This document shows positions 1 to 9,436 of a DNA stretch of 64,000 nt, one piece after another. The number at the start of each line of letters is the position of its first letter. Position 1 is the stretch's first letter. A program made the translations under genes and the position numbers. The stretch is taken from positions 3,348,001 through 3,412,000 of the forward strand of contig OY970201.1 of NCBI GenBank assembly GCA_963708245.1, written 5' to 3'. Under the pieces are notes generated by a model. It was not told the origin of the DNA. It saw only the letters and a list, made by a program, of their open reading frames with translations, and made no database searches. The DNA is from CAVYXK01 sp963708245. Lineage in GTDB: Bacteria > Pseudomonadota > Alphaproteobacteria > Acetobacterales > Acetobacteraceae.

Positions 1-38
1 GGAATGGATCTAGCCCGTAAGGGCGCCGGGGTGGACGC

Positions 39-1814
39 ATGATGCGGTTCCTGAAAGTCTATGGCCGGATGTTCGGCCTGCTGGGCCGGGACATCAGGAT
101 CGCCGCCCTCCTCGTTGCGGCGAACGTCATGGTCGCCGGCCTACAATTCCTCGACCCGGTCCTGTTCGGTCGGGTGATCGGCCTGCTATCCGGATCGAGC
201 AGCATGGACAGCACCCTGCTATGGCACCGGGCGAGCACGCTGCTAGCGATCTGGGCCGGGGTGGGCGTCGCCGGGATTGCCACCAATGTAGCGGTCGCGC
301 TGCAGGCCGAGCAACTCGCCCACCACCACCGGCTGGCCGAGATGGGGCGTTACTTCGCCCACGTGCTGGCGATGCCGCTCTCTTTCCATGGCGACATCCA
401 TTCCGGCCGGGTGATGAAAGTCATGCTGGCCGGCACCGACACGCTGTTCAGTGTCTGGCTCGTGCTGTTCCGCGATCAGCTCTCCACCATTGCGGCCGTC
501 ATCGTGCTGCTCCCGCTGACTTTGCTGATGAACTGGAGGCTGTCACTCAGCCTGATGGTGCTGGTGGTCGTATTTGTGGTCGTGACCTCGTTCGTGATCC
601 GTCGCACTCTTGCTGCGCAGCGGCTGGTGGAGGGAGCTAAGACAAACCTCGCCGGTACCGCCCAGGACGCGCTGTCAAACATCCCGGTGGTGCAGTCCTT
701 CACCCGGCTTGCTGCCGAGACCCGGCTATTCGGCGATATCGCCCAGGAGGTGATTCGCCATCAGTTCCCGGTGCTGAACTGGTGGGCGGTGGTGAACGTG
801 CTGACCCGGGCGGCCAGCACGCTGACGGTAATCTCCATCGTGGTGATCGGCACGTTCCTGCACCTCAACGGTCAGGCCACGGTGGCGCAAATCGTCAGCT
901 TCATGGGCTTTTCGACGTTGCTGATCGGCCGCCTGGAATCGGCGGTGCAGTTTGTCTCCAGCCTGTTTTTCCGCCTGCCGTCGTTGGAGGAGTTCTTCGC
1001 CGTTCTGGACGCGCAAAGCTCTGTCCCCGAGCCTCGGCGCGCCAAGGCCCTGGACGCCGCGCATGGGGAAGTGACGTTCGATCACGTTTCCTTCGCCTAT
1101 CCCGGCGGCCCCAGTGTGCTGAGCGATATCTCCTTCACCGCCGATCCGGGCATGTCGGTCGCGCTGGTGGGGCACACCGGCGCGGGCAAATCGACGGCGA
1201 TGGCACTGTTGCAGCGCCTGTGGGATCCGACCTCCGGGCGCATCCTGATCGATGGGCAGGACCTGCGCGACGTCTCGCTGAACAGCCTGCGGAGCGCGAT
1301 CGGCATGGTGTTTCAGGAGAGCATGCTGTTCAACCGCTCGATCCGGGACAATCTGAGGGTCGGCAGGCCCGATGCGACCGACGCCGAGATCGAGCAGGCG
1401 TGCCGGCTGGCCGACGCGCACGAATTCATCATTCGCCAGCCACAGGGCTACGATACGACGGTCGGCGAGCGAGGTGCCACGCTCTCCGGCGGTCAGCGCC
1501 AGCGGCTGGCGATCGCCCGGGCGCTGCTGAAGAATCCGCCCATCCTGATCCTGGACGAGGCCACCAGTGCGCTGGATTCCGCCACCGAGGCACGGGTCGG
1601 CCGAGCGCTGAAGACGCTGATGCGGGGCCGCACCACGTTCATCATTGCCCATCGGCTGTCCACGGTGCGCGATGCCGACGAAATCCTGGTGTTCGACTCC
1701 GGCCGCATCGTCGAGCGCGGCACGTTTGCGTCCCTGCTCGCCCGCAACAGCCTGTTCGCCGCCCTGGTGGAGACGCAGCTTGCTCCGTCGCCGCACGCTA
1801 TGGCGGCGGAGTAA
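39..1814 (+). CDS. ndvA: NdvA/ChvA-type beta-glucan exporter (ABC half-transporter)
   Basis: A 591-residue fused permease-ATPase, the usual size for cyclic beta-1,2-glucan exporters, which work as inner-membrane homodimers. Hydrophobic membrane segments fill roughly residues 15-300. The nucleotide-binding domain follows, with Walker A GHTGAGKST near residue 378, signature LSGGQRQRL near 482, Walker B ILILDEATSALD near 505 and the switch histidine in IAHRLS near 538. Two ATGs in a row (39 and 42) are possible starts. Lipid A or drug half-transporters share this architecture, so the glucan substrate rests on overall resemblance. The gene appears intact and is followed 48 bases later by an oxidoreductase gene on the same strand. 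Confidence 0.8.
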   Translation: MMRFLKVYGRMFGLLGRDIRIAALLVAANVMVAGLQFLDPVLFGRVIGLLSGSSSMDSTLLWHRASTLLAIWAGVGVAGIATNVAVALQAEQLAHHHRLAEMGRYFAHVLAMPLSFHGDIHSGRVMKVMLAGTDTLFSVWLVLFRDQLSTIAAVIVLLPLTLLMNWRLSLSLMVLVVVFVVVTSFVIRRTLAAQRLVEGAKTNLAGTAQDALSNIPVVQSFTRLAAETRLFGDIAQEVIRHQFPVLNWWAVVNVLTRAASTLTVISIVVIGTFLHLNGQATVAQIVSFMGFSTLLIGRLESAVQFVSSLFFRLPSLEEFFAVLDAQSSVPEPRRAKALDAAHGEVTFDHVSFAYPGGPSVLSDISFTADPGMSVALVGHTGAGKSTAMALLQRLWDPTSGRILIDGQDLRDVSLNSLRSAIGMVFQESMLFNRSIRDNLRVGRPDATDAEIEQACRLADAHEFIIRQPQGYDTTVGERGATLSGGQRQRLAIARALLKNPPILILDEATSALDSATEARVGRALKTLMRGRTTFIIAHRLSTVRDADEILVFDSGRIVERGTFASLLARNSLFAALVETQLAPSPHAMAAE

Positions 1815-1862
1815 CGGGACGGTCCTGGACGACGCCCGCCGGCCGTCCTACTCGCTCGGCAC

Positions 1863-4777
1863 ATGTGCGCTTCCCCTAGCCCGCAAGACCCAGAAATCGG
1901 CGCGGCGCGACGGGCGTTGACCGCCCGCCTCCGGCGCGAGACCAAAGCGGAAATCCTGTTCCGCCCCGCGGATCGCGGTCGCTATGCCACCGATGCCTCG
2001 ATCTACCAGGTGGAACCGATCGGCGCGATCGTGCCGCGCAGCATTGACGACGTATCGGCAGCGCTGGCGATTGCCCGCGAAGAGGGCGTTCCAGTGCTTG
2101 CGCGCGGCGCCGGCACGAGCCAGTGCGGGCAGACGGTTAACCGCGCGTTGGTGATCGACTTCAGCAAGCACCTGCGCCGCATCCTGCACATCGACCCCGA
2201 CGCCCGCACAGCGCTGGTCGAGCCCGGGATCGTCCTGGGTCACCTCAATGCGGCGTTGAAGCCGCACGGTCTTTTCTTTCCAGTCGATCCCTCGACACAT
2301 GCGCGGTGCACGATCGGCGGCATGGCGGGCAACAATTCCTGCGGGTCGAAATCGATCCGCTACGGGCTGATGGCAGACAACGTCAATGCGATCGACGCCA
2401 TCCTGGCCGATGGCACGCGCCATCGCTTCGGTCAGATTGGCGACAATCTTGGCGGCGAGATGCCGGCGCGCATCGCCGAGCTGGTGCAGCGGCTGCGGGC
2501 GCTCGGCGCGGCCGAAGCCGACGAGATCGCCGCTCGTTTCCCGCGCCAGCTCCGCCGGGTCGGCGGTTACAACATCGACGCGCTGACGCCGTCCGCCCGC
2601 GCCGCCGGGCGCGAGAATCTGGCGCGCCTGCTGGTCGGCTCGGAAGGTACGCTTGCGGTCTCCGCCGCCATTGAGCTGACCCTGCATCCGATCAAGCCGC
2701 GCAAGGTCGTCGGCATTTGCCAGTTCCCCAGATTCCGTGCCGCGATGGAGGCGACGAAGCATCTGGTTGCGCTCGATCCGGAAGCGGTGGAGCTGGTCGA
2801 TCGCACGATGATCGATCTTGGCCGGGCCATCCCGATCTATAGGCCGCTGATCGACCGCATGCTGATCGGGGAGCCTGACAGCCTGCTGCTGGTCGAGTTC
2901 CACGGCCACCTGGACGCGCCATTGTTGGCGAAGCTAGATAAGCTGGAAACGGCAATGGCCGATCTCGGCTATCCCGGCCAGGTCGTGCGCGCGACCGATG
3001 CCGCGTTCCAGGCCGGCATCGCCGAAGTGCGGGAAGCCGGGCTCAATATCATGATGTCGATGAAGGGCGACGCAAAGCCGGTTTCGTTCATCGAGGATTG
3101 CGCCGTGTCGCTCGACGATCTGGCGGATTTCACCGAGCGGCTGAACGACGTGTTCGCCCGGCACGGCACCAAGGGTACTGGTACGCGCACGCCTCGGTCG
3201 GCTGCCTGCATGTGCGCCCGGTGCTGAACATGAAGGATCCGGCGGATGTCGCCACCATGCGCGCGGTGGCCGAAGAATGCTTTGCCCTGGTGCGCGAGTA
3301 CAAGGGTTCGCATAGCGGCGAGCATGGCGACGGCATCGCCCGCAGCGAGTTCCACCCCTCGATGTTTGGCCCCCGCATCGTGCGTGCCTTCGAGACGGTG
3401 AAGGACGCGTTCGACCCGACCGCGCTGCTCAATCCGGGCCGTATCGTCCGCCCGCCGCGGATGGATGACCGCAGCCTGTTCCGGTATTCGCCGGACTACG
3501 CGCCAGTGCCCGGCTTCACTCCGGTGCTCGACTGGTCTTCGTATCCCGGCCCACTGTCCGGGATGCTCGGCGCCGTCGAGATGTGCAACAACAATGGCAC
3601 CTGCCGCAGCTTCGAGGCCGGCGTGATGTGCCCCAGCTATCGCGTGACGCGCGATGAGGAGCATGTGACGCGCGGCCGTGCCAACACGCTGCGGCTGGCG
3701 CTGACCGGACAGCTCGGTCCGGATGCTATGGCGTCCGACGAGGTCGCCGCGGCGATGCAGCTGTGTGTGTCCTGCAAAGGCTGCCGGCGCGAATGCCCGA
3801 CCGGCGTCGATATGGCGAAGATGAAGATCGAGGTGCTGGCAGCGCGCGCTGCACGCCACGGGTTATCGCGCCGCGACCGGTTGATCGCCAACCTGCCGCG
3901 CGCCGCGCCGTTGGCTTCGCGTGCGCACCTCTTCGCCAATGCGCGCAACCGTAGTGCGGTGCTGCGACGCTGGGGGGAGCGCTGGTTAGGCATAGCCGCG
4001 GACCGACCGCTGCCAGAATGGCACCGCGACCCGTTCCGGGATGCTGAGGCCGAGGGGGCGCCGGGGCCGCGCGGCGAGGTCTTCCTGTTTGCCGACACCT
4101 TCAACCGCTGGTTCGAGCCGGAGAACCTTCGTGCCGCGCTGCGCGTACTGACGGCTGCCGGGTACCGCGCGGCGATGCCTTCGGTCGCCGGCCGGCCGCT
4201 TTGTTGCGGCCGTACCTTTCTCGCCGCCGGCCTTGTCGATCAAGCCCGCGCCGAAGCACACCGAATGCTGGCTGCCCTCGCCGGCGATCGCCTGGTGATC
4301 GGGCTCGAGCCTTCATGCCTGCTGACCTTGCGAGACGAATTCCCTTCATTGCTGCCAGGCCAGGCCACGCGCGATCTCGCTGGCCGCGCATTGCTGCTGT
4401 CGGAATTGCTTGCCTGCGAGAAGCCCGCGCTCGAGCTGCGCCCGATTGCCTCCGTCGCGCATGTGCACGGCCATTGTCACCAGAAATCGTTCGGAGCCTT
4501 CCCCGACGCGCTCGCCATGCTGCGGCGGATCCCGGAGCTTCAGGTGCGCCCGATCGCTGCATCCTGCTGCGGCATGGCCGGTGCCTTCGGTTACCAGGCG
4601 GAGACGCTCGTGGTATCCACGGCGATGGCCGAGGCGGCGCTGTTGCCCGCGGTCCGCCAAGCGGCGGCCGAGGAGCTGATCATTGCCGACGGAACCTCCT
4701 GCCGGCACCAGATCGCAGACCTGGCCGGCCGCGAGGTGCTGCACTCGGTGCGCGTGCTGGCGCAGGCGCTGAGGTAA
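1863..4777 (+). pseudogene. FAD/Fe-S 2-hydroxyacid dehydrogenase (GlcD-GlcF fusion type), frameshifted
   Basis: Two overlapping frames together make a protein of about 970 residues, like FAD-linked oxidases fused to an Fe-S domain (D-lactate or D-2-hydroxyacid dehydrogenases). The first frame (1863-3227) holds the PCMH-type FAD domain with LARGAGTSQCGQ and GGMAGNNSCGSKSIRYG. The second frame continues it with the FAD-oxidase C-terminal HGDGIARSEF, a ferredoxin-type CKGCRRECPTGVD cluster and two GlcF-like cysteine motifs (LCCGRTF, ASCCGMAGAFGY). Homology passes from one frame to the other at about 3178, where one base appears to be missing before the WYAHASVG segment. The total length of 2915 bases is one short of a whole number of codons. 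This is either a real inactivating deletion or an assembly indel. The substrate cannot be told from sequence. Confidence 0.8.
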
Positions 4778-4892
4778 TCGGCACAAGCGCACGGCTGCAA
4801 GTCGTCATCGCGGGCTACAGATGCGCTTGACAGGTAGGGGATGCCCGCCTTATTTAACCGGAGAGTTGTATAACCGGTTGGTTTAGCGCGGC

Positions 4893-5243
4893 ATGCCACC
4901 CGATCGCCTCAGCACCACCTTCGCGGCCCTGGCCGATCCGACGCGGCGGGCGATCCTGGCTCGCCTTCTCGCCGGCGAGGCCTCCGTGACCGAACTCGGC
5001 GAGCCGTTCGATATGAGCCTTCCTGCGATTTCCAAGCACCTCAAGGTGCTGGAGCGCGCCGGGCTGATCAGGAGAGGCCGACAGGCGCAATGGCGGCCCT
5101 GCCAGCTTGAGGCAACGCCGCTCAAGGACGCTGCCGAGTGGCTGGAGCGTTACCGCCGCTCCTGGGAGGAGAGCCTGGATCGCTTGGAAGACCATCTGCG
5201 CGGGCTGCAATTGAAGGGGAAGAGACGTGGCCGCAAGCACTGA
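4893..5243 (+). CDS. ArsR-family winged-helix regulator
   Basis: A 116-residue protein with the ArsR/SmtB winged-helix fold. It opens with ALADPTRRAILARLL, and the recognition helix SLPAISKHLKVLERAGLIRR lies near residues 45-65. No cysteine pair typical of metal-sensing members is visible. Its stop overlaps the next gene by 17 bases, so the two are probably translationally coupled. ArsR genes paired with an SRPBCC (AHSA1-like) gene are a common bacterial arrangement, so it probably controls this small operon. The ligand is unknown. Confidence 0.85.
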   Translation: MPPDRLSTTFAALADPTRRAILARLLAGEASVTELGEPFDMSLPAISKHLKVLERAGLIRRGRQAQWRPCQLEATPLKDAAEWLERYRRSWEESLDRLEDHLRGLQLKGKRRGRKH

Positions 5244-5697
5244 CGCGACTGCGACATCGTCGGAGCGGGAGTTGATTGTCACGCGCATCCTGGATGCGCC
5301 GCGCCCGCTCGTGTTCAAGGCATGGATCGAGCCGGAGCAGGTGGCGCGTTGGTGGGGGCCGCAGGGCTTCGTGACCACCGAGTGCGAGATGGATATCCGG
5401 CCGGGCGGCGCCTATCGCGTCGGCATGCGCTCGCCCCAAGGCACCCATCACATCAAGCGAGGCGTCTATCGCGAGATCGTCGAGCCGGAGCGGATCGTGT
5501 TTACCTATGCCTGGGAGGATGCCGAGGGCAAACCCGGCCACGAGACATGGGTGACATTGAGCTTCATAGAGCAGGGAACGAAGACGAAGCTCATTTTGCA
5601 CCAGGCGATATTCGAGACGGTGACGGCGCGCAATTCGCATCAGACGGGCTGGACGAGCTGCCTGGAGCGCTTTGCGGAATATCTCGCGCGTTCATGA
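5227..5697 (+). CDS. SRPBCC/AHSA1-like domain protein
   Basis: A 156-residue protein of the START/Bet v1-like SRPBCC superfamily, AHSA1 subgroup. It shows the usual features: RILDAPRPLVFKAWIEPEQVARWWGP near residues 20-45, the DIRPGGAYRVGM strand and the C-terminal helix GWTSCLERFAEYL. These proteins bind hydrophobic ligands in a helix-grip cavity, but no reaction can be assigned. It starts at GTG inside the 3' end of the ArsR gene, preceded by GGGGAAGAGAC, which works as a ribosome-binding site. It is the second gene of an ArsR-SRPBCC-DUF899 run. Confidence 0.85.
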   Translation: MAASTDATATSSERELIVTRILDAPRPLVFKAWIEPEQVARWWGPQGFVTTECEMDIRPGGAYRVGMRSPQGTHHIKRGVYREIVEPERIVFTYAWEDAEGKPGHETWVTLSFIEQGTKTKLILHQAIFETVTARNSHQTGWTSCLERFAEYLARS

Positions 5698-5729
5698 GAT
5701 CAATGCCGCAACACAAGGGGACCCCAATC

Positions 5730-6530
5730 ATGCTGAACAACCGGATCGTGTCGCAGGACGAGTGGATTGCCGCCCGTACGGAGCTTCTGATCAAAGAAAA
5801 GGAACTCACTCGGCTGCGTGATCAACTGAGCGCGGCACGGCGCGCTCTGCCTTGGGTCAAGGTGGAGAAGCGCTACGTGTTCGACGGGCCGGCGGGCAAG
5901 GAGACGCTTGCCGACCTGTTCGAGGGACGCAGTCAGTTGATTGTCAAGCATTTCATGTTCGGCCCAGAGTGGGAAGAAGGGTGCGTCGGGTGCTCATTCG
6001 GCGCCGACCATATCGACGACTTCCCGCTTGTGCATCTCGAGCATCATGACGTGACGTTCGTGTCTGTCTCGCGTGCACCGCTGTCGAAAATCGAGGCGTT
6101 CAAGCGGCGCATGGGCTGGCGTTTCAAATGGGTGTCATCTTTCGGCAGCGACTTCAACTACGATTTCCATGTGTCATTCACGCCGGAGCAGATCGCCAGC
6201 GGCAAGGTGTACTACAACTACGCAATACAGGACTTGCAGAGCGACGAGATGTCCGGCATGAGCGTCTTCTACAAGGACGCGGATGGCGATATCTTCCACA
6301 CGTATTCGCAGTACGCTCGTGCTGGCGATATATTTCTTAACACTTATAACTATCTCGACATCACGCCGAAAGGCCGTAATGAGACCATCAACGGCAACCT
6401 GACCGATTGGGTGCGCCATCACGATCGGTACGGCGCCGGCGGCTTCGTCGATTCGACCGAGCGGTACATGGCTGCGGCGGAGCCGGAGGGTTGCTGCGGT
6501 CAGGCGGGGGGGCGGGAACCCGTCGCCTAG
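5730..6530 (+). CDS. DUF899 family thioredoxin-like protein
   Basis: About 266 residues, matching the DUF899 (COG4312) family of thioredoxin-fold proteins. Visible features are LPWVKVEKRYVFDGPAG near the N-terminus, the core HFMFGPEWEEGCVGCSFGADH with its CxxC near residues 84-87, and the tail of the family (GDIFHTYSQYARAG, YNYLDITPKGRNE, WVRHHDRY). The frame is open further upstream, but AAGGGG ends nine bases before the ATG at 5730 and family members begin there. The C-terminus ends in a short cysteine-containing tail (EGCCGQAGG). Function is unknown. It is often found with ArsR/SRPBCC genes, as here. Confidence 0.85.
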   Translation: MLNNRIVSQDEWIAARTELLIKEKELTRLRDQLSAARRALPWVKVEKRYVFDGPAGKETLADLFEGRSQLIVKHFMFGPEWEEGCVGCSFGADHIDDFPLVHLEHHDVTFVSVSRAPLSKIEAFKRRMGWRFKWVSSFGSDFNYDFHVSFTPEQIASGKVYYNYAIQDLQSDEMSGMSVFYKDADGDIFHTYSQYARAGDIFLNTYNYLDITPKGRNETINGNLTDWVRHHDRYGAGGFVDSTERYMAAAEPEGCCGQAGGREPVA

Positions 6531-6899
6531 GCTCAGAGCACGTTCAACCAGACGGGAAACGGCCGTCGGCCGCGGGCCCGGTGTTTCCAGCCAAGCAACC
6601 AGCCGTGCGGACCTCTCATGTCGGCCGGCCAGTTGGGGCGCACGAACTCGAACGGGGAGCCCTGCTCTATTGCCGCGGCAGCGTACTCTACTACCGCACA
6701 TACCCCAGCCTCTATAGAAGCCCTTCTCCTTCGCCCGTATCAGGGCGGCGAGTCGACGCTCGCCGACCTCAGTCGCGAAACTCTGGCCTCGTCTGGGAGC
6801 CCGTCTCTAAACGAAGCCGAAACGGAACAGCTCAGCCAACGGCCGCTTTGGATGGAAAGCGGCGGTTCAGGTGACGACGGTGACGAAACTGCTCAGCCC
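6531..6899. other. Intergenic stretch with one hairpin
   Basis: I see no convincing gene here. The open frames lack family features and ribosome-binding sites. The stretch separates the end of the DUF899 gene from the 3' end of the convergent DUF4331 gene and contains the hairpin listed at 6842-6863. Confidence 0.5.
6842..6863. repeat. Intergenic hairpin, arms GCCGCTTT / AAAGCGGC
   Basis: A perfect 8-bp inverted repeat with the 6-base loop GGATGG lies between two convergent genes. No U-tract follows, so it is not a classic terminator. A close relative occurs at 20236-20257 (GCCGCTTT GGGTGG AAAGC), and single half-motifs (GGGTCGAAAGCGG) appear near 26440. This points to a dispersed family. 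Confidence 0.55.
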
Positions 6900-7901
6900 T
6901 CAGGCTGCGGTCGGCACATACGGGAAGACCGGAGAGGCCTTCGCCGTGACCAACTCCTTACCGATGCCAAGGCGGACGGGAGTGTTCGCCGCGATGCTGA
7001 ACATCACGTCGGGCGCATTGTCCGTCAACGAGCGGCCGTTCCACTCCGCGAAGCCGAACGTCGCCTGCGTGCCGACCTCGTACGGAAGGATGTTGGGAAA
7101 GAAGCGATGGGCCACCTTCGCGCCGTATCCCTGCGGGTCTTCGGAGGTCCCACTGGCTGCGACAACACTGGCTATTGCCTTGGTAACCATCTCACCATAG
7201 GTCGCGAAATCGTCAGCCGGACGGCCAGCGTTGAGCCGATTGCCGAGGTCCTCATTGAACTGCGTGAACAGCGGATGGATCATCGGCAGGCCGACGCGAT
7301 TGATCGAACGCCAGCCGCCGGCATCAGTGGCGAGCGTTGCCACAGCCCATACGCCGATCCGCTTATTTCCCAACGCGCCGGCGAGCAGTTCGGCGTCTGG
7401 CACCTCGAGCACGATGGAATAGACGGTATGCCCGGCAAACAAATTCTTCGCCTTGCCCGGATCCCATCCCGTTAGGTCGATCACCGTGCCGTCCTGGAAT
7501 GCATGGCCGACCGCGTGCAGCACGTCGGGCTCGATCCAGAAGGGGTCGCCGGCCTTGCCAGCCCAGATGCGCAGACCGTTTGCTCCGGTGACAGTCTCAC
7601 CGGTGCTGCCCTCCGCGAGGACGGTGCCACGCGCATCCGGATCGACGGCCTGGGGCCCCGTGATTCGACGCAGCACGAAGTGCTGCTTGCCGGTCGAGTC
7701 ACGCTTGGCAAAGGTGACGCGATAGGTCGCATCTTCGACCGCATCGCCGTTCAGGTCGATCTTGAATTCGTACATCCCTTCCGGATGATAGCCAGGGGTC
7801 GGAATTTCCCCGAAGATCGAATGACAGACGCACTGGGTCCCGTCGCGAGTTGTGTTGACAGTGCCTGGATGACGTCGCCGTGACGGCGACGTTGATTGCA
7901 T
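6900..7901 (-). CDS. DUF4331 family protein, N-terminus apparently missing
   Basis: The 333-residue frame carries the body of the DUF4331 family: YEFKIDLNGDAVEDATYRVTF, IWAGKAGDPFWIEPDVL, INRVGLPMIHP and FPNILPYEVGTQATFGF near the end. These are probably secreted or periplasmic proteins of unknown function. The family usually begins with a segment of about 40-50 residues containing a DHFDGP-like start and an AFPSP motif. That segment is absent, and I could not find it in any frame upstream to 8160. The first 35 residues here do not look family-like. The gene is therefore probably truncated at its 5' end, perhaps by the IS debris next to it at 8157-8400. Confidence 0.7.
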   Translation of the reverse strand: MQSTSPSRRRHPGTVNTTRDGTQCVCHSIFGEIPTPGYHPEGMYEFKIDLNGDAVEDATYRVTFAKRDSTGKQHFVLRRITGPQAVDPDARGTVLAEGSTGETVTGANGLRIWAGKAGDPFWIEPDVLHAVGHAFQDGTVIDLTGWDPGKAKNLFAGHTVYSIVLEVPDAELLAGALGNKRIGVWAVATLATDAGGWRSINRVGLPMIHPLFTQFNEDLGNRLNAGRPADDFATYGEMVTKAIASVVAASGTSEDPQGYGAKVAHRFFPNILPYEVGTQATFGFAEWNGRSLTDNAPDVMFSIAANTPVRLGIGKELVTAKASPVFPYVPTAA

Positions 7902-8156
7902 CAGGCAGCAAGATCAATCGTTGCTTGTTCACTTCTGTGCGATGCCCTGACATCCGAAGGGCGCTCCTTGATTGCTCTCCCGGAGACTGCTTCGGGTCCG
8001 CCTTCAACATCCATCCCGCGCGGCTACGACGACCACATCCACTCGCATCCGGTCGGGCACCATTCGCCCGTACCATGATCCCCATTCTCGAGGACATCGG
8101 GCTCAGGAAGGGTGGGATCCATCTCTTTGAGACGGCGTTTTTGCAGCCACGTCTGT

Positions 8157-8400
8157 CTACGATCGCCACCCCGCCTGGATCCGGCGGGATCTGCCTTGCG
8201 GCTGGCCCGCGGATAGGATGATCCACCTATGGGTGCAACCTTTTCCTGATGCCTTGAGCTCGGCACCCTCTGGCAGAAGGCCTTGCCTCACGTAACGCCA
8301 GAGTGCCACCAGCAGCTTGCGCGCCAGCGCGACGATCGCGATGCGGCGCATCTTGCCGCGTCTGTCGCCGACCCGCTCGTGGCCGCGAAATCGCGCGTGC
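8157..8400 (-). pseudogene. IS110-family transposase, C-terminal remnant
   Basis: The minus strand encodes MRRIAIVALARKLLVALWRY followed by QGLLPEGAELKA, which matches the extreme C-terminus of IS110-family transposases. Upstream the resemblance fades after the VGDRRGK segment, and the rest of the transposase is absent. It sits between the truncated DUF4331 gene and the SelW-like gene, so it probably marks an old insertion or deletion boundary. Confidence 0.5.
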
Positions 8401-8473
8401 CAACTCCTTCCGTCCGCCAGATCAACGCGTGCAGAGCAAACCGGATCCGGTGGTCCTCGCCGACGGGTCCACC

Positions 8474-8692
8474 TCAGCCAATGGTCGCAAGCACCTCCTC
8501 GTCGGTTGGGAACCGGCCGGTCGCCTTCTTGGAGTAGGCGAGCCTGCCATCAACGGTAATCTCGAACACGCCACCGCCTGACCGGCGCAGGTGCACCTGC
8601 GTGCCGGGCGCCGACCGCTCGATCAAACCTGCCGCCGCACGGGCGCGCGGTTCGTAGCCTCACATGCCGCAATATTCGATTTCGACCTGCAT
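8474..8692 (-). CDS. SelW-like (Rdx family) selenoprotein with in-frame UGA at 8660-8662
   Basis: Reading the UGA at codon 11 as selenocysteine gives a continuous 72-residue protein. It starts at ATG 8692 and stops at TGA 8474-8476. The N-terminus is MQVEIEYCGM-U-GYEPRA, so the redox site is CxxU, as in SelW/Rdx proteins. The rest fits the family: a GGGVFEITVDG strand pair, then LAYSKKATGRFPTDEEVL. GGAG lies 8 bases before the ATG. A hairpin with a G-initial loop starts within 15 bases after the UGA (separate entry). Rdx proteins are thioredoxin-fold oxidoreductases. A Cys-to-stop substitution or a sequencing error is the alternative, but the conserved frame downstream and the exact CxxU placement argue for selenocysteine. 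SelA/B/C/D are not in this window. Gene callers will miss this gene. Confidence 0.82.
8624..8662 (-). promoter_or_regulatory. Candidate bacterial SECIS hairpin
   Basis: Directly after the UGA, the RNA can pair CCGCGC (8650-8645) with GTGCGG (8640-8635) around the loop GCCC. Alternatively it can form a longer stem with CGAACC (8654-8649) against GGTTTG (8629-8624), closing over an inner GCGC/GTGC stem with the same loop. Bacterial SECIS elements sit just 3' of the UGA and carry a G at the start of the apical loop, as here. The 15-base distance from UGA to loop is at the short end of the known range. No folding energy was computed. Confidence 0.5.
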
Positions 8693-9151
8693 AAACTTCT
8701 CTCCGAGTGTCGTCACCTTCGCTGAAACAACAGCCGCCGCGTCGGACACCATTACAATGCGCCGCTAGCAGGCAGCTATCACCGCTAGCTAGGCATTGCT
8801 ATAGGCTCACCACCCTCCCCACCGCCTCTCCCAGCAGGTCCACCCCCAAATCCACCCCCGTCTCGCTCAGCGTCGCGGCGGCGCAATCCGCATCACCCAC
8901 TGCGACGCCCTCGCCCCCACGATATTCGCCGACAGCTCCAGCGCCCATCCGTCACCGCATCGGAAACCGCCGCGGCATCCCGCCCGCCGAACGGGCGGAA
9001 CTCCGGCCCCGTCAGCAGCCCCCATCCGCGCACTTTTCTTTGGGCGCTTGGTCGACGGAACGGCACCCGGTCGTGAGGGCAGTCGGGCCCGGCCCCTCTC
9101 TCACGGAACTCGCCTCGCCGGCGCGACTGGCTGGCGACATCCAGGCCTTCG
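8693..9151. other. Intergenic region, no recognisable gene
   Basis: The region holds the GGAG ribosome-binding site of the SelW-like gene at its left edge. The remainder is proline- and serine-rich in translation on both strands, without any family I recognise. An open frame across 8707-9270 on the plus strand runs through the convergently placed repressor gene and is judged spurious. Confidence 0.4.
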
Positions 9152-9424
9152 CTACGTCAAATAGGAGTGCACGATCCCGATCAGTTCCTCGGCTGCCTTG
9201 CGCGCGATGGCCCGGTCTTTCTCTTGCACCAGTCTCTCGCGGATGTGGTCTTCGATCACCGCGGCAATGAAGCCGTCCAGCGCTCCCCGACAGGCCGTCG
9301 CCTGTTGCAGGACTGCCGAACTGCTCGCGTCGCTCTCGAGCGCGCGTTGAATCGCCTCGACCTGGCCGCGAATCCGGTTGAGCCGTTGGAGTAGCTTGGT
9401 TTTTTCTCCGTCCGCAATCGTCAT
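9152..9424 (-). CDS. CsoR/RcnR/FrmR-family transcriptional repressor, non-canonical ligand set
   Basis: A 90-residue all-helical repressor of the DUF156 family. It shows LLQRLNRIRGQVEAIQRAL, then VLQQATACRGALDGFIAAVIEDHIRE. These proteins bind DNA as tetramers and are released by Cu, Ni/Co or formaldehyde. The metal- or formaldehyde-sensing cysteine expected at position 35 (AEC in FrmR) is replaced by serine (ASS), while His60 is kept and a cysteine appears at 45. The start at ATG 9424 is set by family length; the frame is open further upstream. It lies next to and divergent from an NRAMP-family transporter unit, its likely target. Confidence 0.85.
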   Translation of the reverse strand: MTIADGEKTKLLQRLNRIRGQVEAIQRALESDASSSAVLQQATACRGALDGFIAAVIEDHIRERLVQEKDRAIARKAAEELIGIVHSYLT

Positions 9425-9436
9425 GACCCTTGACCT

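Noticed and set aside
726..1796. A 356-codon minus-strand frame inside the glucan exporter
   Set aside because: It lies antisense to a clearly conserved ABC transporter and has the Arg/Gln-rich composition of out-of-frame DNA.
3098..3230. Programmed -1 frameshift in the FAD/Fe-S dehydrogenase
   Set aside because: No slippery heptamer or stimulatory structure is seen at about 3178, and many other genes have similar breaks, so an indel is the simpler explanation.
8707..9270. A 187-codon plus-strand frame
   Set aside because: It is low-complexity in proline and serine and runs antisense over the CsoR-type repressor gene.
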